DNA of 14,069 bases from assembly GCA_029555885.1 (NCBI GenBank), contig JAKPQT010000498.1, positions 1 through 14,069 on the forward strand, given 5' to 3'. A model generated the notes under the pieces. The model was not told the DNA's origin and ran no database searches. It worked only from the letters and a program-made list of their open reading frames with translations. The position numbers were made by a program, and so were the translations under genes. This DNA comes from Chloroflexota bacterium. Its GTDB lineage: Bacteria > Chloroflexota > Anaerolineae > CG2-30-64-16. This document shows, one piece after another, positions 1-8,827 of this stretch (positions within the stretch are counted from its first letter, which is position 1; each line of letters starts with the position of its first letter).

Positions 1-407
1 CGCTGCTCGTGACGCGGGCCGACACGCACGAAGGGCTGGACCTGCGCGAGATGAACATCACGCGCGACGACCCGGCGCAGGTCAAGGCGATCCCCTGGCC
101 GCGCAGCGGGCCGCTGCCCGGCACGTTCAGTTTCGTCACGATTGAGCCGCAGACGCTCATCCTGAGCGCGGTGCGCCGCACGAAGGACGGGCAGGGGCTG
201 GTGGTGCGCTTCTACAATGCGGAACGCGCGCCGGTGACCGCGACCCTCACCTCGGGCCTGCCGCTGGCGTCTGCGCGGCGGCTAAACCTCAACGAAGAAC
301 CGGGAGAACCACTTGACGTGATTGACGGTCGCGGGGTCGTGCTGCAGGTACGTGGGGCAGAAGTCGTGACGTGCGAGCTGCGGCCTGCCCCGTTCCAAGC
401 AAACTGA
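1..407 (+). CDS. C-terminal end of a GH38 alpha-mannosidase (5' truncated by window edge)
   Basis: The reading frame is open to the left edge (codons begin at base 3), so the GTG at 9 is probably internal and only about 134 residues are visible. The stop is TGA at 405-407. The fragment resembles the C-terminal beta domain of glycoside hydrolase family 38 alpha-mannosidases: a segment ending FVTIEP, a strand like LILSAVRR, then a GLVVRFYNAE motif matching the family's 'liv-R-lyN' signature, a LNLNEEPGEPL stretch, and a final strand ending TCELRP. Family knowledge: GH38 enzymes remove alpha-mannose residues and act as retaining enzymes with zinc. The catalytic domain lies outside the window, so activity cannot be judged. 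It is followed at once by an oxidoreductase remnant, a sugar symporter and a putative glycan-active enzyme in the same direction, which supports a role in glycan use. The C-terminus looks intact. A different multidomain glycosidase with the same C-terminal fold is possible. Confidence 0.75.
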   Translation, partial: LLVTRADTHEGLDLREMNITRDDPAQVKAIPWPRSGPLPGTFSFVTIEPQTLILSAVRRTKDGQGLVVRFYNAERAPVTATLTSGLPLASARRLNLNEEPGEPLDVIDGRGVVLQVRGAEVVTCELRPAPFQAN

Positions 408-415
408 CTAATTGA

Positions 416-1250
416 CGCGCCATCCCGCGGGCCTGCATCGACTACGTGGAACTGCTCTCAGGAGACGCACGCCCCGACGCGCTGTACCTGGCCGTGCCCC
501 ACCACTGCACCGGCCGATGGTCGAGGCCGCGCTTGCGGCCGGCATCCCGGTCCTTGTCGAGAAGCCGCTGGCCTTAACACCTGACGAGGGCCGTCAGATG
601 GTTGCCGCGGCGGAGAGTGCCGGGGTCAAGCTGGGCGTCAACTACCCGTACCGGTACGATACGGGCTGCTATGCCCTGGCCCGCGCGGTCCAGGCCGGCG
701 CACTCGGGGAGGTCCGTTATGCGCGCTGCCACCTCCCCTGGCACCGTGACGCGAGCCACTTCGGCGCATCAGGCTGGCACGCGCGGCTCTCCACCGCGGG
801 CGGCGGCACGCTGATCACCCAGGGCAGCTACCCGCTCGACGTGGCGCGGTCGGCTACACCGCTCGCCGAGCATTCCCGGACGTCGAGGTCGAGGACGTGG
901 CGCAGGGCATCGTTGAGATGGCCGGCGGCGCGCTCGTCGAGGTGTGCAGCTCCATGGCCATCGACGCGGAGCAGGCGGTAGGCATCGACATCTACGGCGC
1001 GCACGGCTCGGCGCACTACAGCGACCGGACGTAGCCGCGCGTGCGCTTCCGCGGGGTGCGCCCGCCCCCATTCCGCGTGGCCGGGGGCCGGCTGCACGCG
1101 CTCCAGCGCAGCCTGGAAGGCTTCCGCGCGTGGGTGGTGGAGGACCGGGCTTACCTGATCCCCGCGACCGAGGCCCTGCCAGTCCTGGCCGCAGTGGACG
1201 CCATCTACCGCTCCAGTCGCACGAGCTGCCGAGAGGAGATTGACCTGTGA
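416..1250 (+). pseudogene. Gfo/Idh/MocA family oxidoreductase remnant (5' deletion, two frameshifts, amber stop)
   Basis: Three reading frames together spell most of one NAD(P)-dependent sugar dehydrogenase of the Gfo/Idh/MocA family. Segment 1 (about 431-511) reads DALYLAVPHH, the end of the Rossmann fold. Segment 2 (517-847) carries MVEAALAAGIPVLVEKPLAL, with the family's EKP signature at 559-567, and continues to YPLDVA. Segment 3 (849-1250) carries FPDVEVEDVAQG, then VDAIYRSS near the end, and is broken by an in-frame TAG at 1032-1034. Each frame change fits the loss of one base (or one modulo three). The glycine-rich nucleotide-binding N-terminus, roughly 55-60 residues in relatives, is absent: the upstream stop at 405-407 leaves no room for it, and frame 1 is closed by TGA at 413-415. 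No single frame could give a working enzyme. The TTG-started 189-residue frame from 412 matches the family only in its middle. Sequencing error could explain single shifts, but not the missing 5' end. Confidence 0.85.
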
Positions 1251-2755
1251 CCGACATCACCCCCGACACTACAAGGAACGACCCGCGCGCCACAACGCCC
1301 GCATCCGAGCGGCTGCCGCTCTGGCGCAAGCTCGGCTATGGCCTGGGCGACATCTACGGCGGCGGGTCGCTTGTCGTCGTCAGCTTTTACTATCTCATCT
1401 TCCTGACCGATGTCGTCCGGCTTTCGCCCGCGCTGGCCGGCACCGTCATCCTTATCAGCAAGGTGTACGACGCGATCACTGACCCGCTGGAAGGTGTGCT
1501 GTCCGACCGGACGCGCACGCGACTCGGCAGGCGGCGGCCCTACCTGCTGGGCGGCATCCCGCTCATCTTCCTGTCTTTCTTCGGCCTGTTCTACCCGGTC
1601 AATCTCGACTCGGAGGCAGCGCGCTTTGCGTTCGTGGTCGCGACCTATCTGTTCTTCTCCACGGTGGTCAGCCTGGTCATGCTGAACTACAACGCGCTGC
1701 AGGCCGAAATCACGCTGGACTACAACGAACGCACCTCCCTCAGCTCGCTCCGGATCGCGTTCTCCACGGTCTCATCGATCCTGGCTGCGCTCCTGCCGCT
1801 CGAAATCGTCAAGGGATTCGCCGATGTCCGCCAGGGCTGGATCGTCATGGGGCTGGTCTTCGGGGTGATCTTCGCGCTGCCGTTCATCGCGACCGTCGCA
1901 TCCGTGCGCGAACGGCGGGAGTTCCAGAGGCCGCCGGCGCGGCTCGACCTGGCCGCGACCCTCCTGCGGCCCTTCCGCATCCGCACATTCGTGCACGCGC
2001 TCCTGATGTATCTCTTTGCATTCGTAGCCATGGATGCCGTGAGCAGCGTCGTCGTCTACTTCATGAAGTACTACCTGAACCGGGGCGACGAGGCCAACTA
2101 TGTGGCCGGCACGCTGCTCATCTTCCAGGTGCTCTCGCTGCCGCTCTACGTCGGGCTCAGCCGCCGGACCAGCAAACGGCACGGCTTCATGGCCGGCGGA
2201 CTGCTGTGGATCGCGGTGATGTTCGTCAGCTTCCTCATCACGCCAGCGAGTCCCTGGCTCCTGGTCTACATCTTTGCTGCGCTGGTCGGCCTGGGCACGG
2301 GCGGCATCGTCGTGATGATCTACGCCATCTTCCCCGACATCCCGGATGTCGATGAGCTGCAATCCGGGCAGCGCCGGGAGGGCAGCTTCGGCGCGCTCAT
2401 CTCGCTGTCGCGCAAGCTCAGCTCCGCGCTGGCCATCTTCGCGGTCGCCAACGTCCTGGGCTGGGCGGGCTACATCCGGCCGGTCGAACAGGTTGTCAAC
2501 GGCGCGACGCAACTGGTGGACCAGCCGCAGTCGCCGGAGTTCGTGCTGGTGCTGCGCCTCATCTTCGCGTTCCTGCCGGTCGTGCTCGTGGCCTGCGCCG
2601 TCTTCTTCGCCAGCCGCTACCCGCTGAACGGAGCGGCCCACGGCCGGTTGAATGTGCTGCTCGCGCGGCGGCGCCGGGGTGAGCCGGAGACGTCAGAGAC
2701 CCAGGCGGAGGCGGCCGCGCTCGAACGGCTGCTCATCGGGCGGGAGACAGCATGA
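1247..2755 (+). CDS. GPH-family (MelB-like) sugar:cation symporter, MFS superfamily
   Basis: This 502-residue membrane protein should import a glycoside, pentoside or hexuronide together with a cation. The diagnostic GPH signature is clear: DAITDP at residues 75-80 followed by SDRTRTRLGRRRPY at 86-99, in the loop after the second membrane segment. About twelve hydrophobic segments follow, with a short charged cytoplasmic tail from about residue 465. Length is normal for the family. The start is GTG at 1247, supported by GAGAGGAG at 1231-1238. This start overlaps the TGA (1248-1250) of the decayed oxidoreductase, and its own stop overlaps the next ATG (ATGA, 2752-2755). These overlaps point to an operon with translational coupling. 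The intact Shine-Dalgarno means the gene can still be translated although the upstream partner is broken. The substrate cannot be read from sequence; the neighbouring mannosidase suggests a mannose-containing oligosaccharide or glycan breakdown product. Confidence 0.9.
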   Translation: MTDITPDTTRNDPRATTPASERLPLWRKLGYGLGDIYGGGSLVVVSFYYLIFLTDVVRLSPALAGTVILISKVYDAITDPLEGVLSDRTRTRLGRRRPYLLGGIPLIFLSFFGLFYPVNLDSEAARFAFVVATYLFFSTVVSLVMLNYNALQAEITLDYNERTSLSSLRIAFSTVSSILAALLPLEIVKGFADVRQGWIVMGLVFGVIFALPFIATVASVRERREFQRPPARLDLAATLLRPFRIRTFVHALLMYLFAFVAMDAVSSVVVYFMKYYLNRGDEANYVAGTLLIFQVLSLPLYVGLSRRTSKRHGFMAGGLLWIAVMFVSFLITPASPWLLVYIFAALVGLGTGGIVVMIYAIFPDIPDVDELQSGQRREGSFGALISLSRKLSSALAIFAVANVLGWAGYIRPVEQVVNGATQLVDQPQSPEFVLVLRLIFAFLPVVLVACAVFFASRYPLNGAAHGRLNVLLARRRRGEPETSETQAEAAALERLLIGRETA

Positions 2756-4773
2756 CGGTCCACGCCTCGCCCGGCTACCGCATCCGCCCGGCTGCCCCGC
2801 CGCTGCCCGGCTATCCGGAGGAGGTCACGCCCGATGCCTTCACTTCAGAACCGGACGATATGACCTTCGAGCAGCGCCGGGCCGCCTTCCTCGCCCACTG
2901 CCTTGCGAATCCGGCGGCGGAGAACACCAAGAGCGTGTGGCACGAGCTGGCCCGGCTCGCGGCCGGCGGTGCGCTCCACGAAGGCGCCATCACCGCGACG
3001 CTCGACTTCATCGACGCCCGGCACGACTGCGCGGATTTCGCGCTCCACGGCGTCCTGCGGTTGCTGTACCAGTTCGCCGGGCATCCCGGGCTCACCCCGG
3101 CGCTGCTCGACCGGTGCCGGCGGACAGTGTTCGATTTCAAATACTGGCCCAATGAACCAGGCGTCGATTCGTTGTGCACCTGGACGGAGAACCATCACAT
3201 CCTGTATGCCAGCGCCGCGTATCTTGCAGGCCAGCTTGCACCCGACGCGGTGTTCACCAATTCGGGCCATACCGGGGCGGAGAAGATGGCCCTGAACCGG
3301 CCGCGCATCCTCCGCTGGCTGGACCTGCGCTTCCGCACCGGTTTCTCCGAGTGGCTGTCCAATGTCTATTACGATGAGGACCTCGCAGCCCTGCTCTCCC
3401 TGGTCGACTTCTGCCGGGATGCGGAAATCGCGGCGCGCGCGGCGATGGTGCTCGACCTCCTGCTGCTGGACCTCGCGCTCAACAGCTTTCGCGGCGTCTT
3501 CGGCAGCACCCACGGCCGCTCCTACGAAAACAGCAAGAAGTGGGCGAGCAACGAGGGCACGACCGATACCGCGAAGCTCATCTTCGGCATGGGCCAGTAC
3601 TCCGGCTTCGATAACATGAGCGCGGTGGCCTTCGCCCTCAGCTCAGCCTACCGTGTCCCGCCGGCCATTGCCGCCATCGCGCGCGACACCAGCCAACCCA
3701 GCATGGAGAACCGCCAGCGCATGGGGATTCGGCTGGCCGAGGCGGAACGCTGGGGCCTCGGGTTCGACAGTTGCGAGGATGGGATGGTCTACCTGACGCT
3801 GGAGGCCTATCTCCATCCCCGGACGGTCAACCTGGTCATGCGGATGTTCGACGCGTTCGGCTGGTGGGACAACGCCTTCTTCGCGCCCTTCAAGCCATAC
3901 CGCCGGCTGCTCGCGCTGCTCCGCCGGACGCGCACCCTGCCCCTGCTGGCGCGGCTCTTCGAATGGGACCTGTGCCGCAATACGCGCGAGGAAGTCAACA
4001 TCCTGACCTACCGCACGCCCGACGTTATGTTGAGCTGCGCACAGGACTACCGACCCGGCTACGGCGGCGATCAGCAGAGCATCTGGCAGGCGACGCTCGG
4101 TCCCGACGCGGTCTGCTTCACCACCCACCCTGCCAAACTCAACGGCGCGTCGCCCAACTACTGGACCGGGTCGGGCGTCCTCCCGCGGGCGGCGCAGTAC
4201 GGCCGCGTGGTGATCGTCCTTTACCGCATTCATCGGCGGCCGGCGCTCTACATGCGCAGCCGGCTCGCCTGCACCCATGCATGGCTGCCGCGGGACCGGT
4301 TCGATGCCGTGGTCGAACGCGGCGGCTGGGTCTTTGCGGCGAAGGGCGACGGCTATCTCGCGCTGTACTCGCAGCGGCCCTACCGCTGGCAGGACGAACC
4401 CGGCGAGGACCAGGGCCGTGAGCTCATCGCGGAGGGTGCATCGAACATCTGGCTCTGCGAGGTTGGGCGGCGGGCCGACGACGGCGGCACCGCCGCTGGC
4501 GACTTCGAGGCCTTTGTCGACCGCATCTGCCGGGCCACCGTGCAGACGCGCGGGCTGAGTGTGACGTATGATTCGCCGTCAGAGGGCCGGCTGGAGTTCG
4601 GCTGGCACGGACCGCTGCGCCGCAACGGCCAGATCGTGCCGCTGCACGGCTATCCTCGCTATGAGAATCCCTATGTCAGCGCAGGTTTCCCCGCAGAACA
4701 TATCACCATTCGCGCCGGTGGGCACATCCTCACCCTGGACTGGCTGACGGGAACGCGCGCAGATCGGCAGTAA
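2752..4773 (+). CDS. uncharacterised 673-aa putative glycan-active enzyme (helical toroid plus beta-sandwich, lyase-like)
   Basis: I do not recognise a named family. The first ~400 residues look all-helical, with conserved-looking aromatic and polar motifs: WTENHHI (144-150), YLAGQ (157-161), FSEWLSNVYYDED (198-210), GSTHGRSYE (251-259) and WASNEGTTD (264-272). From about 415 the sequence becomes beta-rich, with PNYWTGSGVLPRAAQY at 468-483 and a last strand pair with GGHILTLDW (656-664). An (alpha/alpha) toroid followed by a beta-sandwich is the plan of several polysaccharide lyases and of some glycoside hydrolases. Asn147, His148/149, His254 and Tyr258 could play the Asn/His/Tyr roles seen in such lyases, but this is inference. 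There is no signal peptide or membrane segment, so it should act in the cytoplasm on material imported by the symporter. The ATG overlaps the symporter stop (ATGA), and GGGAG at 2742-2746 precedes it. Confidence 0.7.
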   Translation: MTVHASPGYRIRPAAPPLPGYPEEVTPDAFTSEPDDMTFEQRRAAFLAHCLANPAAENTKSVWHELARLAAGGALHEGAITATLDFIDARHDCADFALHGVLRLLYQFAGHPGLTPALLDRCRRTVFDFKYWPNEPGVDSLCTWTENHHILYASAAYLAGQLAPDAVFTNSGHTGAEKMALNRPRILRWLDLRFRTGFSEWLSNVYYDEDLAALLSLVDFCRDAEIAARAAMVLDLLLLDLALNSFRGVFGSTHGRSYENSKKWASNEGTTDTAKLIFGMGQYSGFDNMSAVAFALSSAYRVPPAIAAIARDTSQPSMENRQRMGIRLAEAERWGLGFDSCEDGMVYLTLEAYLHPRTVNLVMRMFDAFGWWDNAFFAPFKPYRRLLALLRRTRTLPLLARLFEWDLCRNTREEVNILTYRTPDVMLSCAQDYRPGYGGDQQSIWQATLGPDAVCFTTHPAKLNGASPNYWTGSGVLPRAAQYGRVVIVLYRIHRRPALYMRSRLACTHAWLPRDRFDAVVERGGWVFAAKGDGYLALYSQRPYRWQDEPGEDQGRELIAEGASNIWLCEVGRRADDGGTAAGDFEAFVDRICRATVQTRGLSVTYDSPSEGRLEFGWHGPLRRNGQIVPLHGYPRYENPYVSAGFPAEHITIRAGGHILTLDWLTGTRADRQ

Positions 4774-4775
4774 CG

Positions 4776-4784
4776 TGATATAAT
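4776..4784 (+). promoter_or_regulatory. extended -10 promoter for the histidine kinase gene
   Basis: TGA-TATAAT at 4776-4784 is a perfect extended -10 element (TGn plus the consensus hexamer). It lies just after the stop of the 673-residue gene and predicts a transcript start near 4791, giving a leader of about 34 bases. No good -35 hexamer sits 16-18 bases upstream, as is common for extended -10 promoters. It separates the kinase from the carbohydrate operon. Confidence 0.6.
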
Positions 4785-4810
4785 CAACATTGAGGGTCCC
4801 CTTTGTCATC

Positions 4811-4816
4811 GAGGAG
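4811..4816 (+). promoter_or_regulatory. ribosome binding site of the histidine kinase
   Basis: GAGGAG lies eight bases before the ATG at 4825 and fixes that start. Competing upstream starts in other frames (such as the TTG at 4803) lack such a site. Confidence 0.65.
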
Positions 4817-4824
4817 TATCGGGT

Positions 4825-6558
4825 ATGCTAGGCGCTTACGCGTATACGCCGTATATGTGGCCGATGCTTATCTCCGCAGCCGTCTGCGGCGCACTGGCGA
4901 TTTATGCCTGGCAACACCGGCACATTCCGGGCGCAACTGCCTTCGCCGTTCAACAGTTCTTTGTCGCGCTGTGGGCGCTGTTCACGGCCATCGAGATGGC
5001 CGGAACAACACCCGAGACCCGCATCCTCCACCACAAGACCGAAGCTGTTGCCGCGCTGTCGGCCATCAGCGCGGGATTCTACTTCGCCCTCGCATATGCC
5101 AGTTCTGGCAGATGGGCCACCCGCCGCACCGCATGGCTGCTCGCCCTCAGTGTTCTCCTGCTGACTGCGCTCATCGCGACAAACGATCTGCACCATCTCG
5201 TCTGGGCCCGGATGTGGGTGGACGGCGTGGTCCAGATCGAGCGCGGCGTGCTCAACGCGATCTTGCTCTTGCCGGTCTTCATGCTGCCGATCCTGGGATC
5301 CTTCCTGTTTGCGCGACAGCTCGTGCGTTCAGCCAGCATCTATCGCCGCCAGGCCCTGCTGTTGTTCATCGGCGCAACTTTTCCGATTCTCGCCCTCCTG
5401 CTGGAGATGGCCAATATCGACCTGCTTCCACCCCTAGACCCAGTCATTATCGTGTGGAGCTTGAGCGGCCTGCTGTTCGCGCTTGCCATTTTTCGCTTCA
5501 GGTTGCTGGAGGCCGTTCCCATAGGTCGCGGCATGGCAATCGAGCGGCTGCCAAGCGGCATCCTGGTGCTGGATGCAGAAGACCGCATCGTGGACCTGAA
5601 TCCCGCGGCCGGTAAAGTACTAGGGCTCGAACGAGGGGCGGTCGCCGGCCGCCTGGCCCAAGAGGCCCTGGCACGATACCCTGAACTGATCGGTCCCCTT
5701 AGCACGAAGAAGGCCACCAGCGCCGAGGTGATATTCGAGCGGAACGGCAAGTTGCAGTACTACCGGGGAGAGCACTACCCCCTGACGCATCCGCGCGGGT
5801 CGCACCTGGGATGGCTCATCTTGCTCCAGGATGTGACGGAGCAGCGCCGTGCCCAAACCGCCCTGCTGGAACAACAGGCTGCAGTGGCAGCACTGCGCGA
5901 ACGAGAGGACCTGGCACGCGAATTGCACGACGGGTTGGGTCAGGTGCTCAGCTATGTCAAGCTGCAGACGGAGACCGCGCGTGAGCTGTTGGTGCAGAAT
6001 CGGTCGGATGAGGCAGACGCCTGTCTGGATCAACTGGCGGCAGCCGCACAGGCTGCTCACGCGGATGTGCGCGATTACATTCGGGCGGCAACGAGCGAAA
6101 CTGCTTCCGCCGATCAGGGCTTTCGAGCCGCACTCGAACAGGTCCTGCACCGCTTCAGCCAGAGTCATCGGCTTCAGGTCGAGCTGGATCTGCCAGCGGA
6201 TCTGCCCGATGAACGCTTCGAGCCTGAGGTAATCTCGCAGGTGCTGCGTATCGTCCAGGAGGCGGTGACGAACGCGCACAAACATGCTTGCGCCAGCCGC
6301 GTTTGCGTTCAGGTCGCCGCTCGTGATGGCACGGCAGAAGTCACGATTATGGATGATGGTGTGGGTTTTAATCCACAGCAGATCGAGAGCGGGGGGTTCG
6401 GGCTGAGGTTTATGACGGAACGCGCGCAGGCAGTGGGAGGCCGGATACAGGTGCAGTCAGCGTGCGGCCAGGGCACGACAGTTCGCGTACAGGTCCCGCT
6501 CCGCAAGCAAGATCGCGGCATGAAAAAACTAACCCCTGTCGTCCACTCCGAGCTTTAG
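4825..6558 (+). CDS. 7TM-PAS NarL-type (HisKA_3) sensor histidine kinase
   Basis: A 577-residue membrane sensor kinase. Residues about 12-228 hold seven or so hydrophobic segments like the N-terminal 7TM region found in some histidine kinases. A PAS domain follows (about 236-340, with GILVLD and DLNPAA), then a coiled-coil linker rich in Gln and Ala. The HisKA_3 box is RELHDGLGQ with phospho-acceptor His368. The ATPase domain shows the N box VTNAHKHA (Asn483), the G1 box DDGVGF (511-515 region) and [11 protein letters not shown] (524-534). All key residues are present, so it should autophosphorylate. Kinases of this type normally pass phosphate to a NarL/FixJ response regulator, often encoded next door; none is in this window. 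The domain naturally ends near QVPL (556-559). The extra tail to residue 577 lies partly over the 3' end of the opposite copper ATPase gene. The signal sensed is unknown; the 7TM region might bind a small ligand or sense the membrane. Confidence 0.92.
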   Translation: MLGAYAYTPYMWPMLISAAVCGALAIYAWQHRHIPGATAFAVQQFFVALWALFTAIEMAGTTPETRILHHKTEAVAALSAISAGFYFALAYASSGRWATRRTAWLLALSVLLLTALIATNDLHHLVWARMWVDGVVQIERGVLNAILLLPVFMLPILGSFLFARQLVRSASIYRRQALLLFIGATFPILALLLEMANIDLLPPLDPVIIVWSLSGLLFALAIFRFRLLEAVPIGRGMAIERLPSGILVLDAEDRIVDLNPAAGKVLGLERGAVAGRLAQEALARYPELIGPLSTKKATSAEVIFERNGKLQYYRGEHYPLTHPRGSHLGWLILLQDVTEQRRAQTALLEQQAAVAALREREDLARELHDGLGQVLSYVKLQTETARELLVQNRSDEADACLDQLAAAAQAAHADVRDYIRAATSETASADQGFRAALEQVLHRFSQSHRLQVELDLPADLPDERFEPEVISQVLRIVQEAVTNAHKHACASRVCVQVAARDGTAEVTIMDDGVGFNPQQIESGGFGLRFMTERAQAVGGRIQVQSACGQGTTVRVQVPLRKQDRGMKKLTPVVHSEL

Positions 6559-8754
6559 CCGGCGCAATAGTTGTGCATTGAGCGCGACGATGACCGTGCT
6601 CAACGACATCAGCACCGCGCCGACCGCAGGCGACAGGAGGATGCCGATCGGCGCGAGCACACCTGCAGCCAACGGCAGCGCGACGACGTTGTAGCCCGTC
6701 GCCCATGCCAGGTTCTGGACCATCTTGCGGTAGCTCGCCCGGCTGAGCTCGATGACCTTGACGGCATCCAGCGGGTTGCTCTGCACGAGGATGATGCCGG
6801 CGGACTGCACTGCGACATCCGTGCCGCTGCCGATAGCGATGCCTACGTCCGCACGCGTGAGCGCGGGCGCGTCGTTCACGCCATCGCCCACCATCGCCAC
6901 TTTGCGACCCTGGCGCTGCAGTGCCAGCACCTGCTGGTCCTTTTGTTCGGGCAGCACCTCGGCAAAGAACTCATCGATCCCCAGTTCTTCTGCCACCGAA
7001 CGAGCGACAGCCTCGGCATCACCCGTCAGCATCGCGACGCGTACACCCATCTCGTGCAGGCGTGCGACAGCACGCGCGCTCTCCGGTCGAATCACATCCG
7101 CCAGCGCCAGCCCAGCCACGACCTGCCGGCCGGCATCCGGCGCTTCAACCACCAGGTAGACTGTCGTCCGGCCGCGGGCGCTGGCCGCGGCCTCAAACGA
7201 CGCAATCTCAGGCGGCACAACGAGTTCCAGCGACTCCAGGAGGCGCGGTCCGCCGATGTAGACCTCGCCGCCCTCTGCCCTGGCCCGAACACCCCGCCCC
7301 TTGAGCGCCTCGAAGTCAGTCACCGGAGGCAGCGTCAGGTTGCGTTCCTCGGCCGCACGGCGGATGCCGCGCGCGATGGTGTGCTCCGAATCACCCTCGA
7401 CCGCAGCTGCCAGCGCGAGCGCGCGTGCCTCGGTCCAGCCGGGCGCGACGCTAGTGCCGTCAGCGACGGCAACCCCGACCACCCCGAATTTACCCTCGGT
7501 CAGCGTGCCGGTCTTGTCGAAGATGATCGTGTCAACCAGGCGAGCGCGTTCCAGCGCCAGGCGATCGCGCACCAGGATGCCGTTGGCCGCACCCTTGGCC
7601 GTCGTAATGGCAACAACCAACGGAACCGCCAGCCCCAGCGCGTGCGGGCAGGCGATGACCAACACCGTGGCGACGCGGGCAACCACGTCCACGTTGAAGC
7701 CCGTTGCCAGGGTCCACCCGATGGCGGTCAGCAGCGCGACGCCGAGCGCAACATAGAAGAGCCAGGCCGCGGCCCTGTCAGCGAGGATCTGGGTGCGCGA
7801 CTTGCTGGTCTGTGCCTCGCGGACCAGGCGCATGATGCCGGCCAGCGCGGTCTGCTCGCCTGTTGCGGTGACTCGCACACGCAGGCTGCCAGCGCCGTTG
7901 ATCGTGCCGGCGATGACCCGCGCGCCCGGCGCCTTCTTCACCGGCCGCGACTCGCCGGTGATCATGGCCTCGTCGACATCGGACTCGCCGCGTTCCACCT
8001 CACCATCCGCGGGCACGCTTGCGCCGGGGCGAACCAGCAACAGGTCGCCGCTCCGCAACTGGCTAACGGGCACTTCTTCGGTCGAGCCGTCTGGCCGTTC
8101 GCGCTCGGCAGTGTCGGGCATGAGCTTCGCGAGCGCGTCGAGCGCGCCCGACGCCTGGCGCACGCTGCGCATCTCCAGCCAGTGGCCGAGCAGCATGATG
8201 TCGATGAGCGTCACGAGCTCCCAGAAGAAGGTCTCGCCCTGGAGCAGGAACTGAGCGGCGAGGCTGTAGACGAATGCGACCGTAATCGCCAGCGAGATGA
8301 GCATCATCATGCCCGGCTGGCGGTTGCGCAGCTCGGGCACGGCCATTTGAAGGAAGGGCAGCCCGCCATAAGCGAAGATTATGATGGACAAAACCGGGAC
8401 AAGCCATGTGCTGCCGGGAAAGCTGGGCATGGAGAAGCCCAACCAATGTTGAATCATGGGGCTGTATAGCAGAACCGGGATCGACAGGATGAGCGAGACC
8501 CAGAACCGTTGGCGGAACATCTGCTCGTGGCCGGTATGGTCCACGTGCGCGGCGCCGTGCCCCTCATGTGCCTGCGTCGAGGCATGGCTTACCTGCGCGG
8601 CTGCGTCATGCGTGGCAGCCATCGGCATAGCACGCGCACCGTGCCCGGCGTGTGCGCCCTGCGACTCCGGTGGCTCAGACTGGATTGGCTCAGCGTCATG
8701 CACCATTGCGTCGTGCCCGTGATGCAGGTCAGGTTGCGTCTCACTTTCCTTCAA
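6529..8754 (-). CDS. copB: CopB-type copper/silver-exporting P-type ATPase
   Basis: A 741-residue P1B ATPase that should export copper (or silver) across the cytoplasmic membrane. The first 76 residues hold 13 histidines and no CxxC, so a His-rich segment replaces the usual HMA metal-binding domains. Motifs in order: TGES (266-269), the ion-site CPH (369-371) instead of CPC, the phosphorylation site DKTGTLT with Asp413, SEH (456-458), and the hinge GDGVNDAP (623-630). The last two membrane segments carry YN (688-689) and MSLST (716-720). CPH with a His-rich N-terminus marks the CopB (P1B-3) subgroup. The nucleotide-site motif reads SEHT where many relatives have SEHP. The start is TTG at 8754, chosen because AGGAGG lies six bases upstream; the first in-frame ATG (residue 17) would remove the first His cluster and has no comparable site. 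No CopZ, CsoR or CopY gene is adjacent. The stop lies inside the 3' end of the convergent histidine kinase gene. Confidence 0.93.
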   Translation of the reverse strand: MKESETQPDLHHGHDAMVHDAEPIQSEPPESQGAHAGHGARAMPMAATHDAAAQVSHASTQAHEGHGAAHVDHTGHEQMFRQRFWVSLILSIPVLLYSPMIQHWLGFSMPSFPGSTWLVPVLSIIIFAYGGLPFLQMAVPELRNRQPGMMMLISLAITVAFVYSLAAQFLLQGETFFWELVTLIDIMLLGHWLEMRSVRQASGALDALAKLMPDTAERERPDGSTEEVPVSQLRSGDLLLVRPGASVPADGEVERGESDVDEAMITGESRPVKKAPGARVIAGTINGAGSLRVRVTATGEQTALAGIMRLVREAQTSKSRTQILADRAAAWLFYVALGVALLTAIGWTLATGFNVDVVARVATVLVIACPHALGLAVPLVVAITTAKGAANGILVRDRLALERARLVDTIIFDKTGTLTEGKFGVVGVAVADGTSVAPGWTEARALALAAAVEGDSEHTIARGIRRAAEERNLTLPPVTDFEALKGRGVRARAEGGEVYIGGPRLLESLELVVPPEIASFEAAASARGRTTVYLVVEAPDAGRQVVAGLALADVIRPESARAVARLHEMGVRVAMLTGDAEAVARSVAEELGIDEFFAEVLPEQKDQQVLALQRQGRKVAMVGDGVNDAPALTRADVGIAIGSGTDVAVQSAGIILVQSNPLDAVKVIELSRASYRKMVQNLAWATGYNVVALPLAAGVLAPIGILLSPAVGAVLMSLSTVIVALNAQLLRRLKLGVDDRG

Positions 8755-8757
8755 ACT

Positions 8758-8766
8758 TCACCTCCT
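8758..8766 (-). promoter_or_regulatory. strong Shine-Dalgarno that fixes a TTG start for the copper ATPase
   Basis: On the minus strand this reads AGGAGGTGA, a near-perfect anti-16S match, six bases (from AGGAGG) before TTG at 8754-8752. A possible -10 (TATACT, minus strand, 8785-8790) lies upstream, but I see no convincing -35 partner for it. Confidence 0.75.
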
Positions 8767-8827
8767 GTCCGGGTTGCTCGTTTGAGTATAGTCCACAGAT
8801 GCAGAAAATTTTGGAATACACAGTCCA

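Noticed and set aside
1772..2641. 289-residue minus-strand frame opposite the sugar symporter
   Set aside because: Highly charged, low-complexity translation typical of antisense frames in GC-rich DNA; the symporter frame carries clear GPH motifs.
2845..3513. 222-residue minus-strand frame opposite the 673-residue gene
   Set aside because: No domain or independent promoter; an antisense frame running opposite the coupled operon gene.
6522..6528. A-rich run near the kinase/ATPase overlap as a terminator T-tract for the ATPase
   Set aside because: On the minus strand the T run follows the stop, but no stable hairpin precedes it.
6571..8469. 632-residue open frame on the plus strand opposite the copper ATPase
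   Set aside because: It is an antisense shadow of a GC-rich gene: composition is Arg/His/Gln/Asp-rich, there is no recognisable domain, and the ATPase on the other strand has every family motif.
8785..8790. TATACT on the minus strand as the copper ATPase -10 element
   Set aside because: No acceptable -35 lies 16-18 bases upstream and there is no extended TGn, so I do not list it as a promoter.
8812..8827. Search for a CopY or CsoR operator in the ATPase upstream region
   Set aside because: Only a short TGGA...TCCA dyad is present. The CopY-type TACAnnTGTA and C/G-tract CsoR patterns are not seen.
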